Shown here piece after piece: positions 1 through 8,903 of a stretch of DNA of 64,000 nucleotides. Location of the stretch: contig CAMDMZ010000007.1 in assembly GCA_945902805.1 (NCBI GenBank), positions 62,001 through 126,000 of the forward strand, given 5' to 3'. This DNA comes from Propionivibrio dicarboxylicus (GTDB taxonomy: Bacteria > Pseudomonadota > Gammaproteobacteria > Burkholderiales > Rhodocyclaceae). The notes under the pieces are model-generated. The model was not told the DNA's origin and did no database searches. It saw only the letters and a program-made list of their open reading frames with translations. The number at the start of each line of letters is the position of its first letter. The first letter of the stretch is position 1. Made by a program: the position numbers and the translations under genes.

Positions 1-152
1 TGGGTAAAGGTATGGACAACCTCAAAGCCGAGTGTCTTGGCGAGATCACGCAGTTCGGCCAGCGATGCCTCGAACTCGACATCGCTGACGCTCGACAGTT
101 GCACGGCCGCGACGACGGCAAACTTTGGCTCTTCTTGGGCTTCGCTTCGCAT
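1..152 (-). CDS. hflX: HflX-like GTPase, N-terminal 50 residues (runs off the window)
   Basis: Only the beginning of this minus-strand gene is present. The frame opens with ATG at 152 and is uninterrupted to base 1. After a short Glu-rich leader it reads FAVVAAVQLSS and then FEASLAELRDLAKTLGFEVV, which resembles the N-terminal domain of ribosome-associated HflX GTPases (the family signature is a DxSLaELxxLAxTAG-like helix). A purine-rich AAGAGAAT lies about 10 bases before the start. The GTP-binding motifs would lie outside the window, so the family assignment rests on this one helix. The gene is divergent from the lipocalin gene. Confidence 0.55.
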   Translation of the reverse strand, partial: MRSEAQEEPKFAVVAAVQLSSVSDVEFEASLAELRDLAKTLGFEVVHTFT

Positions 153-456
153 TCGGGATAGATTCTCTTAAGTGATGAGGTGAGATAGTACCCGTCAATG
201 AACTGGTCGCCCGTCGCTGATTCGGATCAATTTCAAGTGCCTATCGATAATTGTCCAGGACATGATCGACTAAGCCTTATCAATGAATCACCATCAAACG
301 TACCGCCGTCTCGCCACAGCCGACTTTTGAACAGCGTCACTGATAGATGAAAACAAGCCGCAATAACACAACAACGCAGCTACGTTCGGTGGCTCAGATG
401 GTGCCAAACCAAGTTTACGTTATCCTTTCCACCATTCACGCTAACGTCCAAGACAA
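153..456. other. Intergenic region between hflX-like gene and blc
   Basis: This 304-bp gap separates two divergent genes. It contains one divergent copy of the interspersed 25-bp word (305-328). I see no clear -35/-10 pair, terminator or small gene with a ribosome binding site in it. Confidence 0.6.
305..328 (-). repeat. Interspersed 25-bp word, copy A (intergenic)
   Basis: Minus-orientation copy of the word with core GTCGGTGCTGGCGAGACGGC. The stretch GCCGTCTCGCCA and the CCGACTTTT end match, while the four central bases are changed (CAGC for GCAC). It lies between two divergent genes. Confidence 0.75.
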
Positions 457-1020
457 ATGAAACTTAAAAGCCAATCTTTCCGACTGTTCACAGTGATCGT
501 GCTCACCGCCTTGTTAAGCGCCTGCGCTCTCGGTCCGCCAGAAGGCATTGCCTCGGTGCGTGGCTTCGATCTCAACCGTTACGGTGGCGTGTGGTTTGAA
601 ATTGCGCGCCTCGATCACCGCTTCGAGCGCGGCATGAGCGATGTCAGTGCTACCTATCGGGCGCAAGATGATGGCAGTATCGAGGTGGTCAATCGCGGCT
701 TTGATCCGGCCAAGGGAGGTTGGCGCGAAGCCATCGGCAACGCGCATTTCATTGGCGACCCGAGCCACGGTTCGCTCAAGGTTTCTTTCTTCGGTCCGTT
801 TTACGGCGGCTACCACATCGTCGCGCTCGATCCCGACTACCGCTGGAGTCTGGTACTCGGCCCCGACCGTAGCTATGCCTGGATTTTGGCGCGCGACAAA
901 ACATTAGCGCCGGCAGTGCGCGCCCAAATCGAGCAAAAAGCGGCGGCGGCGGGAATCGACACGGCGGCGTTAATCTGGGTTCCGCATACTCGTCACGACC
1001 CCGGTCACGGCAAAAGCTGA
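457..1020 (+). CDS. blc: Outer-membrane lipocalin, Blc family lipoprotein
   Basis: A 187-residue protein with a lipoprotein signal: a hydrophobic stretch ending in LLSAC puts the lipidated Cys at residue 23. The lipocalin fold signature follows as RYGGVWFEIARLDHRFERG (the G-x-W motif), with the second conserved stretch at GPFYGGYHIVALDPDYRWSL and the third around SYAWILAR. Bacterial lipocalins of this type are anchored in the outer membrane and bind lysophospholipids or fatty acids. Length matches the family (about 175-190). It stands alone on the plus strand. Confidence 0.93.
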   Translation: MKLKSQSFRLFTVIVLTALLSACALGPPEGIASVRGFDLNRYGGVWFEIARLDHRFERGMSDVSATYRAQDDGSIEVVNRGFDPAKGGWREAIGNAHFIGDPSHGSLKVSFFGPFYGGYHIVALDPDYRWSLVLGPDRSYAWILARDKTLAPAVRAQIEQKAAAAGIDTAALIWVPHTRHDPGHGKS

Positions 1021-1036
1021 GAGGCGTCCACGGCAC

Positions 1037-1059
1037 GGTGGCGCCGGCGCGGAGCCACC
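1037..1059 (+). terminator. Possible stem-loop after blc
   Basis: GGTGGC (1037-1042) and GCCACC (1054-1059) form a 6-bp stem with an 11-base GC-rich loop 17 bases after the blc stop. There is no T-run, so it is at best a weak or factor-dependent terminator. Confidence 0.3.
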
Positions 1060-1169
1060 GCAACATAACACCTGAAACCTGAGCGGCCGAGCAGGACATC
1101 GGGTGTCAAATAGTGGAAAATGAATTCAGGCCGTTATCGCGACGTCGCCAATCCGAATACGGAGAACGC

Positions 1170-1802
1170 ATGAAGATCATTGGACAGTTTACCGAAGACG
1201 CCCAGCGTGTTTCCTTGTCCGTCAACGGTCAGGAATACACCGCCATCTGGGAAGACGACCCCGGTTTTGTCGATCTTCCCGGCCTAACGGAAATCAAGGC
1301 ACGCATCGACGCAACAGACGACTCAACCGATGGTCCGGTGTTGATCATGCGCTGGCTGATCGCCGACATCACCATCGCAGGCGGCAAGCAGGGCGTGCTG
1401 GAAGCGCTGGAATCGTTCTCCCACGAGGGCAGTGATTGGGCGGAATGCATGCGCATGAATCGCGACAATTGCCCGCCGTCGGTCATGCGGGCCGGCGCCA
1501 TCGCTCTGCTGTCGTTGATTGCCTCACCACCGGCTGCGCAAGGCCAGGGCCTGGGTACGCCGCTGGCACGGGCCTTTGCCGAAACCGTGTTGGCGGCGCG
1601 CGGCGTGCGTTCGTTCTGGATCAAGCCGGTGCCCCTCGTCGAACACCCGGCCACAGGGTTTTTCAAACCCGAACACGATGTTGATTCTGTTGCTTTTTCC
1701 GAGGCGAGCGAACGCCTCGAACTGCATTACGAACGTAGCCTGGATGCCGAATGGACCTGCCCGGATTACCTGCGGGTGGATCTGGTGCCGGCGCTACTGT
1801 AG
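1170..1802 (+). CDS. Conserved-looking hypothetical protein, 210 aa
   Basis: I do not recognise this protein. The start at 1170 (MKIIGQF) is chosen over an upstream in-frame codon at 1113 because GGAG sits 5 bases before it. It is soluble, with no signal peptide or membrane segment, and rich in acidic residues. It begins with a beta-strand-like segment and has an Ala-rich helical middle (about residues 115-150). Its last 9 bases overlap the last bases of the converging dnaQ gene, so both reading frames share their termini. Function unknown. Confidence 0.7.
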   Translation: MKIIGQFTEDAQRVSLSVNGQEYTAIWEDDPGFVDLPGLTEIKARIDATDDSTDGPVLIMRWLIADITIAGGKQGVLEALESFSHEGSDWAECMRMNRDNCPPSVMRAGAIALLSLIASPPAAQGQGLGTPLARAFAETVLAARGVRSFWIKPVPLVEHPATGFFKPEHDVDSVAFSEASERLELHYERSLDAEWTCPDYLRVDLVPALL

Positions 1803-2522
1803 GGCGGACGGTTCCGAAGACGATTCCGCCTCCAGTGCCTGCCAAAGGCACTTGCCTTTGCTTTCCTTGGCGATTTCCGTCAGCACGCGTTGATGATCGA
1901 CAAGCTCGTCCGCACTGGCGCGCTGGACGCGTAATGGCGGCCGCACCTCGTTGCCGCGACGCATGCTCACCGGCGGCGCATCGAAATCCATTTCCAGCGA
2001 ATTCTGGCCGCGCGTCATCGCCAGGTAGACCTCGGCCAGCAGTTCGGCATCGAGCAGCGCACCGTGCAACTGACGACCCGAATTATCGACACCAAATTCG
2101 CCGCACAAGGCATTCAAATTGTTTTTGCGGCCGGGCCGGAGGTCGCGCGCCATACGCAAGGTGTCGACCACGCTGGGGCAGAGTTCCTGAATCGGATTAC
2201 GTCCGATCAGGCTGAACTCATTATTGAGAAAGCCGACGTCAAACGCCGCGTTATGAATCACTAACTCGGCATCGCGAATGAAATCGCAAAACTCCTGGGC
2301 AACGACCGCAAACACCGGTTTATCGGCCAGAAACTCATCGGTCAGACCGTGGATCGCGACGGCACCCGGATCGATCGGCCGGCCAGGATTCAGATAGACG
2401 TGAAAACGCTGCCCGGTCAGTTTGCGGCCGATCAATTCGACACAACCGATTTCGATCACGCGATCACCGGTGCGATGATCGAGACCGGTGGTTTCGGTAT
2501 CCAGCATGATTTGTCGCATCAA
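1794..2522 (-). CDS. dnaQ: DNA polymerase III epsilon subunit (3'-5' proofreading exonuclease)
   Basis: A 242-residue DEDDh exonuclease, the proofreading subunit of the replicative polymerase core. Exo I is visible as LDTETTG (catalytic D8 and E10), exo II as [14 protein letters not shown], and exo III as [17 protein letters not shown] with the His-x4-Asp of the DEDDh class. The C-terminal tail about 185-242 would be the alpha-subunit-binding region. Its start overlaps the rnhA stop by 4 bp, the classic rnhA-dnaQ pairing (co-directional here). The 3' end overlaps the converging gene by 9 bp. Confidence 0.95.
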   Translation of the reverse strand: MMRQIMLDTETTGLDHRTGDRVIEIGCVELIGRKLTGQRFHVYLNPGRPIDPGAVAIHGLTDEFLADKPVFAVVAQEFCDFIRDAELVIHNAAFDVGFLNNEFSLIGRNPIQELCPSVVDTLRMARDLRPGRKNNLNALCGEFGVDNSGRQLHGALLDAELLAEVYLAMTRGQNSLEMDFDAPPVSMRRGNEVRPPLRVQRASADELVDHQRVLTEIAKESKGKCLWQALEAESSSEPSALQ

Positions 2523-2983
2523 CGCACACCTTTTCTGGCGACATCAATTCCGGCACGCGCCAGTGCATCGGCACGCTCATTTTCCACATGACCGGCGTGA
2601 CCTTTGACCCACAGCCATTCGATGTGATGGCCCGCCACCAGCTCGTCAAGCCGACGCCACAAATCCTCGTTCTTCACCGGCTTCTTGTCCGCCGTCTTCC
2701 AGCCGCGCCGCTTCCAGCCATGTATCCATTCGCTGATGCCCTTTTGTACATACTGTGAATCGGTATGCACGCGGGCCTTTACCGGACGCTTGAGGATCTG
2801 CAACGCCTCGATCACCGCCATCATTTCCATGCGGTTGTTGGTGGTCGCCATCTCGCCGCCACAGAGTTCTTTCTCCACCTCGCCCATACGCAGCAGCGCG
2901 CCCCAGCCGCCAGGGCCAGGATTACCGCTGCAGGCGCCGTCGGTGAAGATATCAAGAATCGTGTTATCCAAGTCTGCGTTCAT
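2519..2983 (-). CDS. rnhA: Ribonuclease HI
   Basis: A 154-residue RNase HI that cleaves the RNA strand of RNA-DNA hybrids. All four catalytic acids are present: D15 in [17 protein letters not shown]53 in [10 protein letters not shown]75 in HTDSQYV and D139 in ENERADALA. The basic handle helix ([18 protein letters not shown]) is intact. It overlaps dnaQ by 4 bp and lies 6 bp after the methyltransferase gene, so the three form one minus-strand operon. Confidence 0.96.
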   Translation of the reverse strand: MNADLDNTILDIFTDGACSGNPGPGGWGALLRMGEVEKELCGGEMATTNNRMEMMAVIEALQILKRPVKARVHTDSQYVQKGISEWIHGWKRRGWKTADKKPVKNEDLWRRLDELVAGHHIEWLWVKGHAGHVENERADALARAGIDVARKGVR

Positions 2984-2989
2984 AGTTGG

Positions 2990-3727
2990 TCATTGAGTAG
3001 GAGTTCGTTCCGTGCTGCGCTGCGTCACCGCCGCCATGGCCTTGGCGCGGGCCTTGCGGTCGTGCCATTTCGGCGTGATCAGGCGCAGCCCGTGCTGACG
3101 CTTGACCGCCTGCACGATATACACCGCACCGGCAATCGGCCACCAGCGGTCGCCAGCGCGATCGAGAAACTCAAATCGGCGCAGCCATTTTTCTTGCGTC
3201 ACGGCCGGCGCGTAGCAGCCAAACGAACCGGTCTGCATCTCGAAGCCGAGCAGGGAAAACCAGTCCTTCAGACGTGGCACGCTGATGTATTTTCCACGCC
3301 AGGGCGGCAGACCCTCGCGGCGCGAAAGCTTGCGTTTTGCCCCCCACAGGCTGAATGGATTAAAGCCGCTGACGATGACATGGCCTTCCGGCACCAGCAC
3401 GCGCTCGACTTCCCGCAGCAGTTGGTGCGGATTGTCGTCAAACTCAAGCGTGTGCGGCATCACCACCAAATCGATGCTGCTGGCGGCAAAGGGTAGATGA
3501 TGCAGATCTGAGCGAACTTCCGGTATCCCCGCGTAACGCCCGTCGTCGCAACGAAAGCGCAGCGGCATCCGGTTGGCTTGCAAGAAATCATGTTGCGGCA
3601 GCGAGAGCTGAACCGCATTGAAACCGAAAATATCCGCCACCAAGGTATCGTGCCCGCGCTGTTCCCAATTCAGCACATACTTGCCGGCGGGGGTGTGCAA
3701 CCACTCTTCGAAACCCTGAATTGACAT
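2990..3727 (-). CDS. Class I SAM-dependent methyltransferase
   Basis: A 245-residue protein when started at the MSIQGFEEWL methionine; an in-frame upstream ATG would add 16 residues that do not look like the family. The core has a Rossmann-type FGFNAVQL segment, the SDLHHLPFAASSIDLVVMPHTLEF stretch typical of UbiE/Methyltransf_11 proteins, and VSGFNPFSLWG. Proteins of this type commonly precede rnhA in proteobacteria; their substrate is unknown to me. The start is 28 bp from the divergent gloB start. Confidence 0.85.
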   Translation of the reverse strand: MSIQGFEEWLHTPAGKYVLNWEQRGHDTLVADIFGFNAVQLSLPQHDFLQANRMPLRFRCDDGRYAGIPEVRSDLHHLPFAASSIDLVVMPHTLEFDDNPHQLLREVERVLVPEGHVIVSGFNPFSLWGAKRKLSRREGLPPWRGKYISVPRLKDWFSLLGFEMQTGSFGCYAPAVTQEKWLRRFEFLDRAGDRWWPIAGAVYIVQAVKRQHGLRLITPKWHDRKARAKAMAAVTQRSTERTPTQ

Positions 3728-3754
3728 TGCGGTGTGTTTGGCGAAAATCGAGGA

Positions 3755-4567
3755 ATGAAAAAATCTAACGTTCAAGTAATCGGCCTGTCAGCCTTCGACG
3801 ACAACTATATCTGGGTTTTGCGCGCGAACGGCTATGCGGCCGTCGTTGACCCCGGCGATGCGGCTCCGGTGTTGGCGCACCTGGCGGCGACCGGCGATCG
3901 CTTGGCCGCCATTCTACTGACGCATCACCACGGCGACCATGTGGGTGGCGTCGGTGAGCTTATCAAGAACTGCATCAATTGCGGCGCGGCGCCGCCCATG
4001 GTTTTTGGCCCGGCGGCTGAAAACATCGAGGGCGTCAACCATGCCCTTCATGGCGGCGAACGGATCAGCCTTGAATCGCTGGGTCTTGAACTGGACGTAC
4101 TCGCCGTTCCCGGCCATACGCGAGGCCACCTCGCCTATTTCGGCGCCACCATCGGCGTCGATGGTGCCCTGTTTTGCGGCGATACCCTCTTTGGCGCCGG
4201 TTGTGGCCGGCTGTTTGAAGGCACGCCGGCCCAGATGCACACCTCGTTGGCCAAGATCGCCGTCCTGCCAGCACCGACTTTTGTCTATTGCGCTCACGAA
4301 TACACCCAAGCCAATCTACGTTTCGCGATCGCCGTCGAACCGGACAACGCGGCCACGCAAACACGCTGTGATGCGGTCGCGGCCTTGCGTGCAAAGCACC
4401 AGCCGACCATTCCGAGTAGCATCGGCCTCGAACTCGCGACCAATCCTTTCCTGCGCTGGGATGCCCCCGCCGTGGTTCAAGCAGCCGCCAGCCGGCTAGG
4501 CCATCAACCGCAATCCGCGACCGACGTCTTTGCCGCGATTCGCCAGTGGCGGAACGATTTCAGATAG
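3755..4567 (+). CDS. gloB: Hydroxyacylglutathione hydrolase (glyoxalase II)
   Basis: A 270-residue metallo-beta-lactamase-fold enzyme that hydrolyses S-lactoylglutathione, the second step of methylglyoxal detoxification. Metal ligands are visible in THHHGDHVGG (T56-H62), in CGDTLFGAGCGRLFEG and in YCAHEYT. The start at MKKSNVQVIGLSAFDDNYIW matches the family N-terminus; a GTG 21 bases upstream is less likely. The segment AVLPAPTFVYC, where relatives commonly have an LPDDTLVYC-like sequence, is encoded by a copy of the interspersed word (4259-4282). Confidence 0.95.
   Translation: MKKSNVQVIGLSAFDDNYIWVLRANGYAAVVDPGDAAPVLAHLAATGDRLAAILLTHHHGDHVGGVGELIKNCINCGAAPPMVFGPAAENIEGVNHALHGGERISLESLGLELDVLAVPGHTRGHLAYFGATIGVDGALFCGDTLFGAGCGRLFEGTPAQMHTSLAKIAVLPAPTFVYCAHEYTQANLRFAIAVEPDNAATQTRCDAVAALRAKHQPTIPSSIGLELATNPFLRWDAPAVVQAAASRLGHQPQSATDVFAAIRQWRNDFR
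4259..4282 (-). repeat. Interspersed 25-bp word, copy B (inside gloB)
   Basis: Minus-orientation copy read in frame in gloB as AVLPAPTF. Two bases differ from the core (CTG for TCG region). The peptide falls in a surface-loop position just before the conserved YCAHEYT strand. Confidence 0.85.
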
Positions 4568-4594
4568 CGCTCCGATGGAGCGCGGAGACTTACC

Positions 4595-6304
4595 ATGACC
4601 GACCGTCGTAGCTTCATCAAGACTCTTGCTGGCGTTCCTCCGCTGCTGGCCATCGATCCGGCCTGGGCCGCGCCGGACCCGTCGCGCATTGCCCTGATCA
4701 TTGGCAACAGCGCTTACCCGCAGTCACCGCTGGAAAATCCGGCGAATGATGCCAGCGCGATGCGTGACCTGTTCGTCACCGCCGGCTTCACCACCGATAG
4801 CCAACTGAATGCCACGCGAAACAATCTGATCGCAGCGATCGACAACTTCACCACCCGCGCCCAAAGCGCCGAAACCAAGCTGGCGGTCTTTTACTACGCC
4901 GGACATGGCGCCCAACTGGATTGGCGTAACTATTTATTGCCCGTCGATATCGCAGTGAAAACGCCGGACGACGTGAAGAACCAATGCGTCGACCTCGGCC
5001 GCCTGCTCGGCAAACTGACCAAGACGGGTGACAAGACCTTCATCATCATTCTCGACGCCTGTCGCGACGACCCTTTCAAGGGCAGCTATCGTCCACAGCA
5101 AAAAGGGCTTTCACAGTTCGACGCACCGGTCGGTTCCTTGTTGGCCTACGCCACATCGCCAGGCAACGTCGCCTCGGACGGTGGCGGCAAGAATGGGCTG
5201 TACACGGAAAACCTGGTGCGCGAACTCTCAAACCGTGGCGCCAAAATCGAAGATGCCCTGAAACGGGTGCGACTGAACGTGCGCCTGAGTTCCAACGGCG
5301 AACAGATTCCGTGGGAAACAACGTCGTTGGAGAGCGACGTCTTCATTTTCCCCGGCGAACAGAAGAAATTTACCGAAGCCGAGATCGAGAAGCTGATCGA
5401 AGCGGAAATGGAGACCTGGGGGAAACTCAAGAGCTCCAAAAAACTGGACGATTGGGTTGGCTACCTGAAGCAATATCCGAACGGCCGCTTTGCCGAAATC
5501 GCCCAGAATCGCTTGACCCACCTGCTGGCCGAAAGCCGAAAAATTATTCCGGTCGCAGCACCAGCGAGCACCCCGACACCGGCTGCCAGCACAGTCAGGC
5601 GACCACCCGACCTGATCCTGAAACCGGGTGGCGACATGTCGCTACTGATTCAGCCTTCGGCCAATCCGAATTCCGCCGGCCGCTTCCCTCTGGGCAAACG
5701 GGTTTCGGTCGGCGATACAGGCGAGTATCGGCATGTCGATATGCTCACGGGTGTCCAAGAACGGACGACGATGTTGGTCGTCACGCTGGTCGATGAAGAG
5801 ACCGGTCGGTTTGAGGCAAACGGTGGCAAATGGGTATTCGATATGATGAGTAACGTCTTGGAAACGCCATTTACCGGCAAGTCAAATGTCCCGCAGCAAA
5901 TCCATCCCGCCGAACTGCAGGTTGGCGTGAAATGGGCAGCCGCCTGGACACAGGAGAATCCGCGTTTCGGCGAGCAATTCATCAGCATCGATTTCCGCGT
6001 TACGGCCTTTGAGACCGTTGAGGTTCCGGCGGGAAAATTCCAGGCATTTCGCATCGAAGGCTATGGCTGGATTCGCAATCAATCCATCGAACTGGAAACC
6101 CGACGCTGGGTGGTGCCGGGGCTAAATTTCTCGGTCAAACAGGAACACATCAACCGCCGCCAAGGTCGCATGACGCGTACCGAACGTATGGAACTGGTCA
6201 GCACCGTGCAGCATCGTTTCGGCGCCGATTGCACTGCGACTACCACCGATAGCGGCCCAGGCAAGACCCGGTCTTTGGTCATCAAGAATAGCTGCGGCGC
6301 CTGA
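4595..6304 (+). CDS. Tat-exported caspase-like (orthocaspase, peptidase C14) protein
   Basis: A 569-residue protein with a twin-arginine signal (DRRSFIKTLAG, cleavage near AWA-A at about residue 25). The caspase p20 fold begins at RIALIIGNSAY. The catalytic His is H104 in FYYAGHGAQ and the catalytic Cys is C156 in IILDACRDDPF. A Lys/Glu-rich linker with a short repeat-like helical segment (about 250-310) and a Pro/Thr-rich spacer (about 315-335) lead to a C-terminal beta-rich domain of about 220 residues that I do not recognise. Cleavage after Arg or Lys is usual for bacterial caspase homologues; the substrate here is unknown. It follows gloB by 27 bp. Confidence 0.88.
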   Translation: MTDRRSFIKTLAGVPPLLAIDPAWAAPDPSRIALIIGNSAYPQSPLENPANDASAMRDLFVTAGFTTDSQLNATRNNLIAAIDNFTTRAQSAETKLAVFYYAGHGAQLDWRNYLLPVDIAVKTPDDVKNQCVDLGRLLGKLTKTGDKTFIIILDACRDDPFKGSYRPQQKGLSQFDAPVGSLLAYATSPGNVASDGGGKNGLYTENLVRELSNRGAKIEDALKRVRLNVRLSSNGEQIPWETTSLESDVFIFPGEQKKFTEAEIEKLIEAEMETWGKLKSSKKLDDWVGYLKQYPNGRFAEIAQNRLTHLLAESRKIIPVAAPASTPTPAASTVRRPPDLILKPGGDMSLLIQPSANPNSAGRFPLGKRVSVGDTGEYRHVDMLTGVQERTTMLVVTLVDEETGRFEANGGKWVFDMMSNVLETPFTGKSNVPQQIHPAELQVGVKWAAAWTQENPRFGEQFISIDFRVTAFETVEVPAGKFQAFRIEGYGWIRNQSIELETRRWVVPGLNFSVKQEHINRRQGRMTRTERMELVSTVQHRFGADCTATTTDSGPGKTRSLVIKNSCGA

Positions 6305-6324
6305 GCGTCGCGGAACAAACCCGA

Positions 6325-7623
6325 TCAATGTTCGAACAAAGCGATCGATTCGACGTGTGAGGTATGGGGAAACATGCTGGCGATGCCTGCGCCGCGCAGG
6401 GCATAGCCTTTGTCACGGACAAGAATGGCGGCATCGCGCGCCAGGGTTGCCGGGTTGCACGAAATATAGACAATTCGCTGTGGATGACCGCTTGCCGGTA
6501 GCGCGTTGACCAGATCGACAGCACCGTCGCGCGGCGGATCAATCAACAGCTTGTCGAGCCGCCCCAGTCGAGCAAAGCGCTCCGGCGTCATTTCGAACAG
6601 ATTGGCAACTGAAAACCGGCAGCGCGCCGCCAGCCCATTGGCCGCTGCATTCGCGCCTGCCCGCGCCACTAAAGTTTCGCTACCTTCAATGCCGATGACG
6701 TCCGCACCACTGCGTGCGATCGGCAAGCTGAAGTTACCTAGGCCACAGAAAAAATCGGCGATCCGCTCGCCGGCTTCGGGTTGTAGCAAAGCCATGGCGC
6801 GGCGCACCAGCATCTGATTCACACCATGATTGACCTGCGTAAAGTCGGTCGGCTGAAAATGCAGATCGACAGCGAAATCTGCCAGGCGATAGTGCAGCGG
6901 CGAGGCGTCCGTCGGATAGAACAGTTCTACGCTTTCCGGTCCCTTCGACTGCAGGTACCAGACAACACTATGACAATCAGCGAACTCGCGCAGGTGTCGC
7001 CGATCGTTTTCGGTCAGCGGTTCGAGATGGCTCAATACCAGCGCAGTTTGAGCCGCGCCGATGGCAATCTCGATCTGCGGCAAGCGGTGCGGGGTCGACA
7101 TGGACGCAATCAAGCGTTTGAGCTCAGGCAACAGTCGCGAGACAGCAGCCGGCAAAATGGCACAGGACTCCAGCGCCGTCACAGAATTGCTGCGCTTTTG
7201 GTGAAAACCGATCAGCACGCCCCCCGTGTTCGGCGCCACGCGCACCGACAAACGCGCGCGGTAGCGATAGCCGAGAGCGGGGCCGGAAATTGGGGCATAG
7301 AGTTGTTCCGGATGTAAACGACCGATGTGCCAAAGCGCATCTTCCAGCACGCGCTGCTTGGCGGCGATTTGTGAAACCGGATGCAGGTGCTGCATCGAAC
7401 AGCCGCCGCACACACCGAAATGGGGACACGGTGGCGACACGCGCTGACTGGATGCCTTCACCACGCGCGAGACGGAGGCCAATTCGTACTTCGGCTTGGT
7501 GCGAAAGCTCGCGTATTCAACGATCTCGCCCGTCAGCGCGCCCTCGATGAAGATCACTTTGCCATCAACATGGGCAACGCCACGTCCGTCGTGGTCAAGC
7601 GATTCGATAGTGGCGCGCGACAT
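6325..7623 (-). CDS. rlmD: 23S rRNA (uracil-1939-C5)-methyltransferase RlmD
   Basis: A 432-residue RumA/TrmA-family enzyme. It has an N-terminal TRAM domain (IESLDHDGRGVAHVDGKVIFIEGALTGE), a 4Fe-4S site in CPHFGVCGGCSMQHL, a SAM-binding FFCGLGNFSLPIA segment and the catalytic-Cys motif VYISCNPATLARD. The start at 7623 (MSRATIES) gives the family length; an ATG 12 bases upstream is equally possible. It faces roxA across a 68-bp gap and converges on the caspase-like gene. Confidence 0.93.
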   Translation of the reverse strand: MSRATIESLDHDGRGVAHVDGKVIFIEGALTGEIVEYASFRTKPKYELASVSRVVKASSQRVSPPCPHFGVCGGCSMQHLHPVSQIAAKQRVLEDALWHIGRLHPEQLYAPISGPALGYRYRARLSVRVAPNTGGVLIGFHQKRSNSVTALESCAILPAAVSRLLPELKRLIASMSTPHRLPQIEIAIGAAQTALVLSHLEPLTENDRRHLREFADCHSVVWYLQSKGPESVELFYPTDASPLHYRLADFAVDLHFQPTDFTQVNHGVNQMLVRRAMALLQPEAGERIADFFCGLGNFSLPIARSGADVIGIEGSETLVARAGANAAANGLAARCRFSVANLFEMTPERFARLGRLDKLLIDPPRDGAVDLVNALPASGHPQRIVYISCNPATLARDAAILVRDKGYALRGAGIASMFPHTSHVESIALFEH

Positions 7624-7673
7624 TGAGACAGGCATAGACAGGCATTGGATCGAAAGGCATGCACAAATGGGGC

Positions 7674-7689
7674 GCCGATTATAATCGGC
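7674..7689. promoter_or_regulatory. Perfect 16-bp palindrome containing TATAAT on both strands
   Basis: GCCGATTA followed directly by TAATCGGC is a perfect palindrome. It holds a consensus -10 box for each direction (7680-7685 plus, 7683-7678 minus) between divergent rlmD and roxA. The plus -10 ends only 6 bases before the roxA ATG. No convincing -35 is visible in either direction. Confidence 0.5.
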
Positions 7690-7691
7690 CG

Positions 7692-8852
7692 ATGAAAACC
7701 AAATCCCCCCCCAAATCGACCGCGTGCTCGCCTCTGCGCACCCCATCCACACTACTTGGCGGGATCAGCCCGGAAGAGTTCATCCGCGACTATTGGCAGA
7801 AAAAGCCCCTGCTGGTACGCGGTGCCGTGCCCGGCTTTGGTGAAGCGCTGACCAAAAAAGATATGCTCGACTTGTGCAGTCGCGAAGACGTCGAATCGCG
7901 CTTCGTCACGACGGCGGGGGGCGAGTGGCAATTGCGTAACGGGCCGTTTCCCAAGCGTGAGACCAAGACCTGGCAGACGCCTTGGAGCGTGCTGGTGCAG
8001 AGCGTCAATCTGGTTTTCCCGTTCGGCGAAGACTTGATTCGGCGCTTCGATTTCATTCCCTACGCCCGACTTGACGACCTGATGGTCAGCTACGCCACTG
8101 ATGGCGGCGGCGTCGGGCCGCATTTCGACAACTACGATGTCTTCCTCCTGCAAGGCAGCGGAACCCGCCGTTGGCGCATTGGACGGCAAAAGGACAAGAC
8201 GCTGGTTGACGGTTTGCCCGTACGCATCCTGAAGAACTTCACGCCGACCTACGACTGGCTTCTCGAACCGGGCGACATGCTGTATCTGCCGCCAGACTGG
8301 GCGCATGACGGTATCGCCGTGGGCGAATGCATGACCTGGTCGATCGGCTTCCGTGCGCCGCCAGCCCAGGAACTGGCTGACCAGTTTTTGACCTACCTGC
8401 AAGAATCTCTCTGCATCGACGGGATATACAGTGATCCCGACCTGACGCCGCAAACACATCCGGCGGAAATCAGCGGCCAGATGATCGATCGCGTCGCCGA
8501 GATGCTGCAGAAGATTCAATGGAAGCGTCAGGATGTGCAGCATTTCCTCGGCAGTGCGTTGACCGAACCGAAGCCGCACGTATTCTTTGATCACCCGGAG
8601 ACACCGCTGAGCGCCAAGAAGTTCTCTTCTCTGATTGCAAAAGAAGGCGTTTCGCTCGATGCCCGCACGCAAATGCTGTTTTGCGGCGGACATTTCTATC
8701 TGAATGGCGAGCGCATCGAGGTGCCCTCGACGCTGCGCGCTTTCGCGCGGGAACTTGCCGACCGACGCCACGTACCTACCGTCACCGAAGCCGAGGCTTC
8801 CGCCTTGATCTACGGCTGGTATCTGGACGGCTTCCTGAATCCGGGAGTCTGA
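7692..8852 (+). CDS. roxA: Ribosomal protein uL16 3-hydroxylase (JmjC/cupin oxygenase)
   Basis: A 386-residue Fe(II)/2-oxoglutarate oxygenase of the YcfD/RoxA type, which hydroxylates an arginine of ribosomal protein uL16. The cupin core shows the iron triad H144 and D146 in VGPHFDNYDVFLLQGSGTRRW and H205 in PPDWAHDG. The typical N-terminal FIRDYWQKKPLLVRGA and the C-terminal winged-helix region are present. The start MKTKSPP at 7692 follows a TATAAT by 6 bases and has no ribosome binding site, suggesting leaderless or near-leaderless expression. Confidence 0.92.
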   Translation: MKTKSPPKSTACSPLRTPSTLLGGISPEEFIRDYWQKKPLLVRGAVPGFGEALTKKDMLDLCSREDVESRFVTTAGGEWQLRNGPFPKRETKTWQTPWSVLVQSVNLVFPFGEDLIRRFDFIPYARLDDLMVSYATDGGGVGPHFDNYDVFLLQGSGTRRWRIGRQKDKTLVDGLPVRILKNFTPTYDWLLEPGDMLYLPPDWAHDGIAVGECMTWSIGFRAPPAQELADQFLTYLQESLCIDGIYSDPDLTPQTHPAEISGQMIDRVAEMLQKIQWKRQDVQHFLGSALTEPKPHVFFDHPETPLSAKKFSSLIAKEGVSLDARTQMLFCGGHFYLNGERIEVPSTLRAFARELADRRHVPTVTEAEASALIYGWYLDGFLNPGV

Positions 8853-8903
8853 CCGTCTCGATAGCACTGAATCATCGCCAAGGCGGTGATTCAGCCGTGT
8901 GCT

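Noticed and set aside
1794-1802. Possible frameshift or assembly error where dnaQ and the 210-aa gene overlap
   Set aside because: Both proteins end naturally and the overlap is a simple 9-bp tail-to-tail arrangement. A similar 10-bp overlap occurs at 13911-13920.
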